Source of the DNA: Vitis vinifera
Lineage: Eukaryota > Streptophyta > Magnoliopsida > Vitales > Vitaceae
Direction: 5' to 3'
Assembly (NCBI RefSeq): GCF_030704535.1
Contig: NC_081818.1
Coordinates: 28,056,001-28,120,000, forward strand
DNA length: 64,000 nt
Shown one piece after another: positions 47,034-58,405 of this stretch. A program made the translations under genes and the position numbers. Every line of letters starts with the position of its first letter. Position 1 is the stretch's first letter. Below the pieces are notes generated by a model. The model searched no databases, had not been told where the DNA came from, and saw only the letters and a program-made list of their open reading frames with translations.

Positions 47034-48496
47034 AGTGTTTTCTCCATATTTTTTTTCCTTTAAAGAATGTTGAAAACAAAAGAAAACAACTTTTAAGATA
47101 TTCTTTACAAGTATACTTTTTTAGAAACTTTTCAAAAACTTGTTTTAAGAACAATTAACAACAAAACGATATTTTCATATCTATTCATTTTCATAGATAT
47201 AATTTGTTTGTTCTTAGAAACAAAAAAATTGTTCTTAAAAAAAAATCTCAAACATAACCTAAGAAAATGGAAACAAAAAAACATATGAAACATACAACGA
47301 TTGAGGTGGTTGGCATAAAGCCTATATTCACGGGTGAAAATGAAGAATCCACAAAGGAGATTATAATCCTAAAGCCTTCAAATCCCTAGTCTCAATATTA
47401 TACTAACAAAAAAAAAAGAACTCTCTTTTAATAAAAAAATTTTCTTATATTTTTATTAATTATTATATTAGGTAGGAAATTAATTACATTATTATCAAAA
47501 ATACCTACTCCTAAAGGAAATCTTAATCAAAATTTCTTATGATATTTGTACTAATTATTATATTAGGTAGGAAATTAATTACATAATTATCAAAAATACC
47601 TACTCCTAAAGGAAATCTTCCTCCCCACATACATATGTAGCGGTGTATTCCATCATTTTCATGGTAAATAGTACTCCAATATTTTACTAAACCAAGAATA
47701 AAAATATCGGTAATCACGGATATATCGCTATTTCGATTTTACGAATATATCGGATATATCGGGGGATATTTTGAAAAAAAATATCGGTAGACTTAAAATT
47801 ATTAAAAACTTATGAAAATGTAAGGAAAACCTCATAATAATATAATTAGAAGTATAATAGACATTTTAAAGTTATTTTATTGAAAATTTTGATATATGTA
47901 TAACATGATTTATCATATTTGATAATAATATCGTATGCATCGATAAAAATATGAATTTTATAAGTGTATATTTATTATTAAATTACATCTACTATTATGA
48001 TATTTGATTATCATATGTCTAATTTTAAAATATATATTAATATTAAAATTATGATCCATTTAATTCAATTGTATTAAACAATATAAAATAAATTACGATA
48101 TATATATATATAATTTTTTAATATTTAATTAATTATTAATGATATTAAAAACATTATGAAGAAAATTATATAATTTTTATATTTTTGGTAATCAATTAAA
48201 AGAAAATTTTGCATTTAATTATAAAATAATTATAATTAATTTACTCTTTAAAATATTCTTTTAATATTTTCTTTATATAATGAATTTAAATATATATAAA
48301 TTTAGTGCACAATATATAACAAGGGCAAGTTTGCCTGGATGGTAAGCGGAGTATACCCCAAACCTTTTGGTTTGGGGTTCGATATTTCGACATTTTCCTC
48401 CTTGAAATTTTCTCCATTCATACTGATTATGAATATACATATTGGTCTTAATTACTATAAGTTCTCACAAAATTTATGCGGGTTTGGAACAAAATA
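47034..48496. repeat. Duplicated block, copy 1 (interrupted by a ~0.7-kb insert)
   Basis: The block runs from TAGTGTTTTCTCCATATTTT to GCGGGTTTGGAACAAAATAT and matches 49902-53166 in direct orientation over about 750 bp once insertions are removed. Inside it, a ~113-bp unit containing TTAGGTAGGAAATTAATTAC is itself repeated (about 47450 and 47560). Copy 1 alone carries extra DNA between about 47690 and 48400. Confidence 0.8.
47690..48400. mobile_element. Insert specific to copy 1, with tRNA-like end
   Basis: This AT-rich DNA is absent from the second copy of the block. It starts with repeated ATATCGG words and ends with GCCTGGATGGTAAGCGG ... GGTTTGGGGTTCGATATTTC. That end resembles box A and box B of an internal RNA polymerase III promoter, as in tRNA-derived SINEs, though box B departs from consensus. 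No clear target duplication was found, so the class is uncertain. Confidence 0.4.
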
Positions 48497-49901
48497 TGTA
48501 TAGGATTTTAAGAGAGTTTAGGTTTGGGATTTTAGGAGATTGGTGACGGAGATACGGTTGCCAACGGAAGAGATGAGGAGAGTGTTGTTCGAAACGATGA
48601 CATTTCCACCTCTGTACGAAGCTCCCAAGAGGTTTTGAAACTTGAAATTCATGATTTTTGGCAAAAGAGGTCACCAGCAGTAGCAATGGCGCATTTTGTG
48701 AGTCAAACCCTTGTAAAACCCAAAGGTCCTTGTTTGGCTGCAAATCCGTGCTAGTCCCAACTTTGGCTCGGATAGGAAATAATCCTGAAAATAGCTCGCC
48801 CTAGTCACGTTTCTTCCAAATTTTGAAGGCCTTGGTTTAAGAATCTAAGATGCATTAAGATGAAATAATTTGAAGTTATTAAATTGATTTGAGATTGAAG
48901 ATGGTAACCGTGGCAATCCAATCTAAAGAAAATGAAAAACAATAATTACGGCTCCAAAAAAGGGAAAAAAATAAAGAGACATTGGAGATTCCTAGTTTAG
49001 TAGTTAAGGATAGAAGGGTGTTTAATTTGAGATTGTTTTAAAAAATAGTAGTTTTTGAAAACAATTTTTAAGAACAGTTTTTTATTATTTTCAAATAAAT
49101 TTTTTTTTATTGTTATTATTCTTCACGAAGGTAAAAGTTAAAAAAAATATATTATTTATTTTTTCAATATTATTCATTATTTCAATTGTTGATAATAACA
49201 CTCTCAAATAAAGTTTTAAAACACCTTAATTGTTTTTAAATAATTACATATTTATAAAACAAATTCTTAATAATTGTTTTCTATCCAAAATTTGTCCAAG
49301 ACACTTTTTGTTCTAAAGTGATATTCAACTACAAGTAGTTTTTTTGCAACATTTGATAAAAAAATTCATGTAACATTTCCAAGACCAAATCGTAAATGAA
49401 TTTTTTCAAGTATTTAATTAACTTGTCATTTTTAGCTTTTTACTATTATCATAAATGTAATGTTTAGATATTAGCATAAAATGTGATGTTTTGGATATTT
49501 GAAAATATGTACTTGAATTGTTATGGTTTTTCTTTAATTTGATTTAGGTTTTATCAATCTATTATTTTTCAGATTATTAAGTTTAAATATTTTATTTTAA
49601 TTATATAAAAAATAAATATATTAATTATATTTTGTAAGAATGATAATAATAAATTATTTATTATAACAATTTTATTATTTTGAAATTTTTAGAAATACGT
49701 TAAATTATATTTTTTTAATATATTAAAATATTAAGATATTGGTTTTTAGTATATAAAAAACAAACAGTTTAATACTTAATAGAAATAAAATATTAAAAAA
49801 ACAAATAACTTAATACTTAATACTTAATACTATTAAATACTATTTAGTATTAAGTTAAATATAAGTTCTATTTAGAATTAAGCCAAAAAAACAAACGTCA
49901 C
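48497..49901. other. Spacer between the duplicated blocks
   Basis: 48500-48770 is moderately GC-rich, with an 89-codon minus-strand open frame without a recognised domain, possibly a gene remnant. 48990-49900 is extremely AT-rich with runs such as TTAATACTTAATAC. Nothing further is supported. Confidence 0.4.
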
Positions 49902-50398
49902 CCTAGTGTTTTCTCCATATTTTTTTTCTTAAAAGAATGTCGAAAACAAAAGAAAACAACTTTTAAGATATTCTTTACAAGTATACTTTTTTAGAAATTT
50001 TTCAAAAACTTGTTTTAAGAACAATTAACAACAAAACGATATTTTCATATCTATTCATTTTCATATATATAATTTGTTTGTTCTTGGAAACAAAAAACTG
50101 TTGTTAAAAAAATTTCTCATACATAACCTAAGAAAATGGAAACAAAAAAACATATGAAACATACAATGATTTAGGTGGTTCGCATAAAGCCTATATTCAC
50201 GGTGAGAATGAAGAATCCACCAAGGAGATTATTATTATACCAAAAAAAAAAAAAAACTCTCTTTTAATCAAAATTTCTTCTTATATTTTTATTAATTATT
50301 ATATTAGGTAGGAAATTAATTACATAATTATCAAAAATACCAACTCCTAAAGGAAATCTTAATCAAAATTTCTTATGATATTTGTACTAATTATTATA

Positions 50399-52320
50399 GG
50401 GAGAATTGTGTTTTGGGCCCTGGGCCCAAAAATTAACATTTGGTCCTCCAACCCATATTTAAGTCCAAGGATATGAGATAGTAATTGACAAAAATACACA
50501 CTTGACTCATTTTTGTCTTTATTCTACTACTTGCCACTCTCTTTCTTATTTAACCATTTTTTTATTTTTCATTTTTTTAAAACTCTTTTATAAATAATTG
50601 AAAATTTACATTATTTTTTATTTTTAAATTATAAATAAACAAAAATTATATTAATGATTTAAAGACTATTTTAGAAAATACTTTTTAAAAAAATATTAAT
50701 TTAAATAAATAAAAATTATCTTTTATATTTATTTTTATCATTTACATTTTAGAAGTAAATAATTTAATGATTAAAATACCATTTAAAATAAATATATTCA
50801 CTATTTTATTTTTTTTTATACTAAAAAGTATTTTAAAGTTTTTTTTTACTATTATAAAATAAAAAGTTCAATTTTTTTTTTAATCTTCTTCCTTCCTTAT
50901 TTTAACAACTTTTTTGAACATGACTTTTAGTAATAAGTTATATGAAATGCTACAAATTTGTTTATTAAGGATTTTTTTTTAATGATTTGAATTAATTAAA
51001 AATTTATTAAAATAAGAAAAAGAAAAATAAAGAAAGGGGATGGATTGAGAGTTTTTATTTTAAGTACTCGATTAAAACGAGGATGGATGGAGAGTTTTTA
51101 TTTTAAGTACTCAATTAAAATGTTTTCATATGACCTAATTTTAGAAGTGAATTATATCAATACATAGTAGAGATTGATTTTTTTTTTATATATATAAAAG
51201 GGTTGAAAGGTATATTTACTTGTTTTAGATGAAAACAAGTAACTAAAAATTATATAAATTATATTTGAGTTTGGTTTTAAAATATTTTTCTAGTTTTTAT
51301 TTTTATTTTCTATATTGTCTCTTTTTGAAAATACGTTTAAGTTATGACAAATATGAAATTTATGTCATTGTACAAGGGTATTATACTAATTATACAAGGG
51401 AAATATGCTAAGTGTACAAGGGTGTACAAGGCTCCTAATAGGTTTTGTACGATTTTTAAACAACTTGAATTTGATATTAAGACGATTATTGATAGTTTTT
51501 TTTTTTCTTTTTTTTACCAAACTATTTCATTAAGACATTCCCTACAAAAATTAACACATAAAAAATAAAATTTTGAGTTATTTGAGTTATTGTACAAGGT
51601 ATTACATTAACTGTACAAGACAAATTTACTAATTGTATAAGGGTGTACAAGACTACTTTTTGTTAAGGATTTCAAGTGATTTTGAAAAATTTTCCTATTT
51701 TTTTCCACTCAAAGATTTTTCCCCCACTCAAATTCTCTCACTCAAGAATTGTTTCGAATTTTATTTTAAAATTTCATCATAAAAAATTTGTAATTGCATA
51801 TTTTGTTTTTGTAGTTTTAACAATGTTATTTCTTTTCACTATATATATATTTTTTTGTGAAATTTTATCCAAATGAATCTATATTTAAAATTATAATCAT
51901 ATTTATCAAAATTTTTACTAAGATTATCTTTAATTTTTTTAATATATTTATACTCATTTATTTAAAAAATGAAAAACTAATTTTTTTTTTTTTTTTTTTG
52001 TAAACATGTTCTATTACCTTTCAAGTAAAAAATTAGATAAGTTTCAAAGTCAATAAATAAAAAAATTAAATACCACTTTCAATAATTTTTAGATAGAATT
52101 TTATATAATATATTTTATTTGAAACTTAATTTTTAAAGTTTAACTAAAAAATTGTATTGACAATTTTCTTGTTGTAGGTCAAAATACTTTGCATTAGTCT
52201 ATCTAGATAAGAAAAATTATTAATATAATATTAGAACTTCATATCTTAATTATTTTTTTTCAACAAATTTATCTTTTTAAAAATTTTAAAATAAAAACAT
52301 TAAAAATTAAAAAGCTAAAA

Positions 52321-52400
<80 letters not shown>

Positions 52401-52932
52401 AAGTGGAGTGATAGTTAATTTTAAAATTTTTTTAAATATGGTTAATGTAGAAAATATAAAAAATAATTCAAAATAAGAGAAAAATATATATGAAAGGGTA
52501 ATATAAATTTAAAATAAAAAATGAAAATTAAACTAAAAGATAAAAAATATTTGGATGAAAAATCCCAAAATTTTTATCATTGCTTTTAATAAGAGCAAAA
52601 AGATTCAATATCTTTAAAAATGAAAAATAAAAAAAATTATTATTTTTTATTTGACATAAAATAGAAATATATATTGGAATAAAAAAGAAAAAAAAAGTTA
52701 GAAATGAGTAATATTTAATAGGGAATAGAAAAGGAAAAAAAACACAAAAAAAAAATAAAATTCATACTCACTTGTAGGCATATAAAGGATAAGGGTATTT
52801 TAGGAATTAATGAAAGATAATATCCTTCATCTTAATTTTCATACTTTATTTGGATCTTGAGCTTAAATATGGGTGGTTGACGGACCAAATGTTAATTTTT
52901 GGGCCCAGTTGCTCCCAAAACACAATTCTCTC
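50399..52932. mobile_element. MULE-like non-autonomous DNA transposon
   Basis: The left end GGGAGAATTGTGTTTTGGG and the reverse complement of the right end (GAGAGAATTGTGTTTTGGG) match, and similarity continues through GGGCCCAAAAATTAACATTTGGTCC, giving inverted repeats of about 50 bases. A perfect 9-bp direct repeat ATTATTATA lies at 50390-50398 and 52933-52941, and copy 1 of the block shows the empty site. A 9-bp duplication with long inverted repeats points to the Mutator superfamily. The 2534-bp interior is AT-rich, has two units of a TGTACAAGG-rich repeat (51345-51660) and a long AT tract, and encodes no transposase. Confidence 0.88.
52322..52398. repeat. Long AT dinucleotide tract inside the MULE-like element
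   Basis: About 76 bases of uninterrupted AT. The related element at 61262 has a tract of about 20 bases at the matching position (about 61458). Confidence 0.9.
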
Positions 52933-53467
52933 ATTATTATATCAGGTAGGAAATTAATTACATAATTATCAAAAATATCTGCTCCTAAAGGAAATCTTCC
53001 TCCCCACGTACATCTGTAGCGGTGGATTCCATCATTTTCATGGTGAATAGTACTCCAATATTTTACAAGACTCCTGGAAATTTTCTCCATTCATATTATG
53101 AATATACATATTGGTCTTAATTACTATAAGTTCTCACAAAATTTATGCGGGTTTGGGACAAAATATCATAATTCCTTCTCCTCCAGGCTCCATGTACCAC
53201 ATCTTGCAATAATTACAATTGATCTTCAACAGTATACAGATACAAATATTGAAAATCTCTGAAAACTGAAGTTCATACATGGCAGAAAGTGGTGGGGACA
53301 AGGTGTATTGTTGTCCTGATCAGGACAGCTTCTGGTGCAAATTAAAACCAGCAGGACAACCGGCAACGCCCTATTAATAAGTGGTGATACGAACGAGGAG
53401 AGGGTAGATAGGGTGGGAGGGTGTGAGAATCAAGCTCAAGAAGATGGACAAGGTAAGGGAGATGGTC

Positions 53468-54880
53468 ATGGACTCTGCTTCTTCTTCACGCCCTCATATG
53501 GTATTGTTTCCCTTCATGTCCAAAGGCCACACCATCCCTATTCTCCACCTCGCTTCCCTCCTTCTCCACCGTCGCGTCGCTGTCACCATCTTCACCACGC
53601 CGGCTAACCGTCCCTTCATCTCTCAGTATCTCGCTGGCTCCGAAGCCTCCATCGTTGAACTTCCCTTCCCGGAACAAGTTGCAGGAGTACCCGCCGGCGT
53701 GGAGAGCACCGATAAGCTGCCGTCAATGTCCCTCTTTCCCCCATTTGCTCAAGCCACAAAGCTTCTCCAACCCCACTTCGAACGTGAGCTGGAGAATCTC
53801 CAACCAGTCACCTGCATGATATCGGATGGATTCCTTGGATGGACTCAGTATTCCGCTTCGAAATTCGGTATTCCGCGGTTGGTGTTCTATGGTTTTAGCA
53901 GCTACGCCATGACTCTGTCCAGATTTGTGTCCGTGAATGGTCTCCTCATCGGACCTGAACCAGATGACGAGCCATTCACCGTGCCCGAATTTCCATGGAT
54001 CAGGCTCACCAAAAACGACTTCGAGCCATATTTACGAGAGACAAGTGGTGCGCAAACCGACTTCTTGATGGAAATGACCAAATCAACATCGGAAAGCAAT
54101 GGTCTGGTCATCAACAGCTTCCATGAGATTGATTCTGTATTCTTGGATTACTGGAATCGGGAGTTCAAAGATCCAAAAGGCTGGTGCATTGGACCACTGT
54201 GCTTGGTTGAGCCACCCATGGTCGAACTCCAACCCCATGAAAAGCCGGCATGGGTGCAGTGGCTAGACTTAAAGCTAGCCCAGGGAAACCCAGTTCTGTA
54301 CGTGGCATTCGGGTCCCAAGCAGACATCTCAGCAGAACAACTCCAAGAGATAGCAACCGGGTTGGAAGAATCAAAGGCAAACTTTTTATGGGTAAAGAGA
54401 CAAAAAGAGTCCGAGATCGGGGATGGATTTGAAGAGAGAGTGAAGGACAGAGGAATCGTAGTGAAAGAGTGGGTCGACCAGAGGCAGATTCTGAATCACA
54501 GATCGGTACAAGGGTTTCTGAGTCACTGCGGGTGGAACTCGGTGCTGGAGAGCATATGCGCGGCAGTGCCGATCCTGGCATGGCCGATGATGGCGGAGCA
54601 GCACCTGAACGCGAGGAATGTGGTGGAGGAGATGAAGGTGGGTCTGAGAGTAGAAACCACAGATGGGTCGGTGAGAGGGTTTGTGAAGAAAGAAGGATTA
54701 GAGAAAATGGTGAAAGAGCTGATGGAAGGAGAAATGGGAAAACAAGTGAGGGAGAAGGTGAAGGAGGTTGCAGAGACTGCGAAGACCGCCATGAAAGAGG
54801 GTGGGTCGTCGTGGCAAACGCTAAACCTGCTTATTGATGAAACGTGCAACAAAACCAGTGCTGAAAACGTCGTCGTTTGA
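53468..54880 (+). CDS. UGT90A1-like UDP-glycosyltransferase (copy 1)
   Basis: Single-exon family-1 glycosyltransferase of 470 aa. I place the start at 53468 (MDSASSSRPHMVLF), matching copy 2; in-frame ATGs at 53423 and 53444 would add up to 15 residues. The N-terminal domain has the catalytic His21 in MSKGHTIP and its partner Asp120 in ISDGF. The C-terminal PSPG box, binding the UDP-sugar, spans about 335-378 (WVDQRQIL to WPMMAEQ), 44 residues with HCGWNSVLES. The final Gln378 is the residue usually linked to UDP-glucose preference. The text closely resembles Arabidopsis UGT90A1. It glycosylates small acceptors in the cytosol; the acceptor is unknown. One oddity is Gly in DGFLGWT where copy 2 and UGT90A1 have Trp. 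Confidence 0.93.
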   Translation: MDSASSSRPHMVLFPFMSKGHTIPILHLASLLLHRRVAVTIFTTPANRPFISQYLAGSEASIVELPFPEQVAGVPAGVESTDKLPSMSLFPPFAQATKLLQPHFERELENLQPVTCMISDGFLGWTQYSASKFGIPRLVFYGFSSYAMTLSRFVSVNGLLIGPEPDDEPFTVPEFPWIRLTKNDFEPYLRETSGAQTDFLMEMTKSTSESNGLVINSFHEIDSVFLDYWNREFKDPKGWCIGPLCLVEPPMVELQPHEKPAWVQWLDLKLAQGNPVLYVAFGSQADISAEQLQEIATGLEESKANFLWVKRQKESEIGDGFEERVKDRGIVVKEWVDQRQILNHRSVQGFLSHCGWNSVLESICAAVPILAWPMMAEQHLNARNVVEEMKVGLRVETTDGSVRGFVKKEGLEKMVKELMEGEMGKQVREKVKEVAETAKTAMKEGGSSWQTLNLLIDETCNKTSAENVVV

Positions 54881-55290
54881 ACATCTCGCTTTTGGAAGTT
54901 GGTGTTTGTGCGAGTCTCGTGACCAGTTTCTTTCTTGTATTTGTTATCAAGATAAATATATCATAAATTCATAAATTATTATAAATACAAAAAAAAATTG
55001 AAAGAAAATATTTCTGAACCTTTTTAAAAATTAATATAAATATGATATAACAATAAAAATGCATGTTGATATTGATATCGAGATTGATATCAGACTAGAG
55101 TTATAGAATCATGTATGGGTAATGAATAAAATATTCTTTGAATTTATTTTTATCCATATTTGATTAAATATATATGTTAAGATAAATAATAAGATAGCCA
55201 ATCGTATACCATCTCGAATTAAATACGATGTAAAATATATCGACAAATTGAATATATTATGCTATATTCATGTTTTGTTTGTAAAAATAA

Positions 55291-55312
55291 AATATATATA
55301 TATATATATATA
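55291..55312. repeat. AT dinucleotide microsatellite
   Basis: About 22 bases of alternating AT downstream of UGT copy 1. Confidence 0.85.
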
Positions 55313-56280
55313 TCCATTTGATTTTTTCACTTTGATCACAATTTTGAAAGATGACAATACTTTTTTTTTTTTCTCTCATCTTGTCCCAAAAGTCTTCTCA
55401 AGGAAGTCACTCTTCTTTATATGTGAAATTAAAGAATTAAATTTTAGAATTCCTCAAAATTTAATCGTTTGATTAAATGAATTTAGTTCATTGATTTTAA
55501 CAATCAATTTTCTTTATTAAGGAAATTTACAAGCAAGAGAATATTTATTTATTTTTTATTCTCTTTTGACTTCAATTGAAATATTTGTTTTCTTTAAAAA
55601 TCTGTTAACAAGAAAATGTTTATTATTATTTTTAATTTAATTAAAAAATTTATTTGAAATACTAAATTTGGTAGTCTTCCAAATTCTGCCATGCATTACC
55701 TTTTTAAGGTATGTCACGTATCAAATTTGTGTTGGAACTATCACTTGTCAATCCTAAATTTTGTGGAATTGGAAAGCCTTGAGAAGCCACATGTTTTGAA
55801 AGACTAATTTAGTGATAATTTATTTCATTAAAAGTTTTGTTGTGTACAGTATCATTAGAATACTTTTTTTTTTTTTTATGTTTTTTTCTTTTTCATACAA
55901 AAAGTTTATTTATTTTTAATTAAAATTTTTTGTTTAAAAAAAATATTAAAAAATCGATAAGATAAATAAATTTATTATCCATAGGATATTATAAGGTTAC
56001 GAAGATATTAAAAAGTTTGAAAACCATAGGTATTGACAATCAATGGTGGTAGCCACTTACTAGGTGATGTGAAGTAGGGCATAAGCAACTAAGAGTGCAT
56101 TTGGCAGTTATTCTTAGAAGTGTTTCTAGATTTTATAACATTTGAAAATAGTTATTTTTCAAATATTAAAAATGTTAGAAACATTTTCTAGAATTATTGT
56201 TAAACACATTATAAATCCCCTATGGCTTTTCACTACTCTATTATAACTAAAGCCCACATTGTTTTTTTGTGTCCTACTTA

Positions 56281-56996
56281 TAGGTGTCTAATGGGTCAGG
56301 CCGCCCATTTTGACCTGTGGCCCGATACGCCAAAAGGTCAGGTTGAGCTAGCACTGCCTGATTACAATAGTGGGTTGGGTTAGAACAACCCAAAAGAGTG
56401 AGTTGTGCTAGGCCTAAGGAGACAACCCATTATGCCATTGTGTCGGGCCCATAATGCCATCGTATCGGTCCATCGTGCCGACTCATCATGTCCACCCATT
56501 TGGCTCTTTCAAATATCATTTTTTACTTTTTCCTTTCCTATTTATTTCATGTCAAATGTAATTCTCACTTCTTTTTTTCACCTTAATAAAATAATTATTT
56601 TTTATATTTCATTCCCTTTTATATTCTATTATTTTAAATTATTGTTATTTTGATAAATAAAAAAAAACCAAATTCAAATATGATTTTTTTAAAACAAAAA
56701 ATTAACCTTTCGAACAAATTTTATAATTACAAATTGGATAAATATAAATATAAAAAATAAAAAGTGTAATTATTAAATATGTTTAAAATAATAAAAATAA
56801 ATTAAAAATTTTAACAAAGTGAGTGATCTATAGGCTATAGGTTGCCTACATTGCCTAACTGGCAGGATTGGCACGACACGATTGGCTTACAGACTTATGG
56901 GTCATATCAGACCATTTATTTGGTTTGCTTGGATTGACTCGATCCAATACGATTTTTAAGTGGGCCATGTTGGTCGGATGTCCATTTGACACTTTT
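56281..56996. mobile_element. Probable hAT-like element between the UGT genes
   Basis: The left end TAGGTGTCTAATGGGTCAGGCC and the right end GGTCGGATGTCCATTTGACACTTTT are imperfect inverted copies resembling plant hAT termini of the TAGGGGTGTCAAATGGG kind. The GC-rich ends contrast with an AT-rich centre (56520-56820). I could not identify a convincing 8-bp target duplication, so the ends are approximate. Confidence 0.5.
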
Positions 56997-58356
56997 GAAT
57001 CCTATTGCTTTGCTATTCTACTTAGGTAGAAAATAGAAATGAATTGTATTCTTAGTAAAAAAAAAAAGACTCCAATGAATTGTATTCTTAGTAAAAAAAA
57101 AGACTCCGGCATAAACTTCTCGAAACAAAAAAAAATTAATTTGGTTTTTCTTATTTCAACTGAAATTTGAACTAAAAATAAATAAGATGTTAATATTGTG
57201 ACATATACCGACATCACAATTCGACCATCATTTGATCAATAAATTGTGACTTAATAGCTTTTCTGATTTTAAAAACAAATTCAACTCTCAAGAACAAGCA
57301 CAAGTTGATGAACTTATTAGACAAGTTGAGAATTCAAACAACCACCTAAGATTCAGACTATCTACGAAACAATTTAAAAATAACACGTTGATATTACTTT
57401 TCCTTCATTTTCATAACTATGACTCTTATTAGGTTCCATCTATAATGAAGCAACTCAAGATTAAACTAAGACAAATCTATAATTGATGCCTGAAGAGTGT
57501 ATATATGGAAATGAATACGATTATGTCCAAAAGATATTCTATTGTTTCTTCCACTACCCATTCCCTCCTTTTTATTTCACTTGCCCTGAAACCCACCGGC
57601 CCCACTTAAAAGTTAAAACTTTCCTACGGACAATTCCGTTTGGATTTAGTTGGGTTCAAAAATTAAGTTTTGGTTCATATAAATTCACTATTTAAACCTA
57701 AGACTTAGACAAAGTATGAAAATTGAGAAAAATGATATGAATTTTTTATCTTTCCAAAAATGACCTTTATTGACTATGAAAAAAAAAACAGAGTAAAAAA
57801 ACAATAATTTAAATTTTATTCATTTTGTAAACCTCAATAAAATTTAATTTAATTTAATGATTTAAAAAAATACACTCTTTTAAAAAAAATAAAAATAAAT
57901 TATTAATATTATTATTTAAAAATCAAACATCTTGAAAAATATATATATTTAAAATTATGTATGTAAAAAATAACTAAAAATATGTCAAAATTATTTTTTA
58001 AAAATGATGTATTTTTAGAATTTTTTTTTTAAAATAGTTTTCTAAAAATAATAAATTTTCAGAATAATTATTAAAAAAATTTTAAAATTAAAAATTTTGT
58101 AAAATATTATGATAAAAAATACTTATAATAGTTTTAAAAGATATATCATTGTCTTCACATTTTATTTTATATCGTGTAAAATTTATTTTAATCAATTATA
58201 CAACTTTTATGGGGTAAAATGTGGCGGTGCAAAACACAATTGTCTCTTTCCTAAACCGCCTACCCTGACACCCACATCCCTCCTCTTCAAAACTTTATCT
58301 CCTTTTGTTAAGTGGTGCAAAATAACTCGTACGAAAAGATCAGAGCAGCTAGCTGA

Positions 58357-58390
58357 AGAAGAAGGAGAAGGAGAAGAAGGAGAAGAAGGT
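58357..58390 (+). repeat. GAA/GGA-rich tract in the UGT copy 2 leader
   Basis: A purine tract of repeated GAAGAAGGA-type units lies just before the start codon of copy 2 and is absent before copy 1. It is probably a 5' UTR microsatellite. Confidence 0.7.
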
Positions 58391-58405
58391 CACCAACTCA
58401 TCATC

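Larger units (their letters stand above)
49902..53166. repeat. Duplicated block, copy 2 (split by a MULE-like element)
   Basis: The same block as at 47034-48496, interrupted after CTAATTATTATA at 50398 by the 2.5-kb element described next and resuming at 52942. It ends about 300 bases before the first UGT gene, so it forms that gene's distal promoter. Copies differ by scattered substitutions and small indels. Confidence 0.8.
54881..58200. other. Intergenic DNA between the two UGT genes
   Basis: The first ~270 bases resemble the DNA after copy 2 (54930-55150 against 59910-60190), marking the 3' side of the duplication. An AT microsatellite lies at 55291-55312. The rest is AT-rich spacer with a hAT-like element at 56281-56996. 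Short duplicate text (GAATTGTATTCTTAGTAAAA, twice near 57040-57090) is present. No gene is supported. Confidence 0.55.

Noticed and set aside
47523-53090. Matching minus-strand peptides (YWSTI-HENDGIHRY) at 47523 and 52863
   Set aside because: They come from the duplicated non-coding block and have no domain; similarity reflects DNA duplication, not a protein family.
53902-54852. Minus-strand and alternate-frame open stretches over the UGT genes
   Set aside because: Shadows of the GC-richer UGT coding sequence; the plus frame carries all the catalytic motifs.
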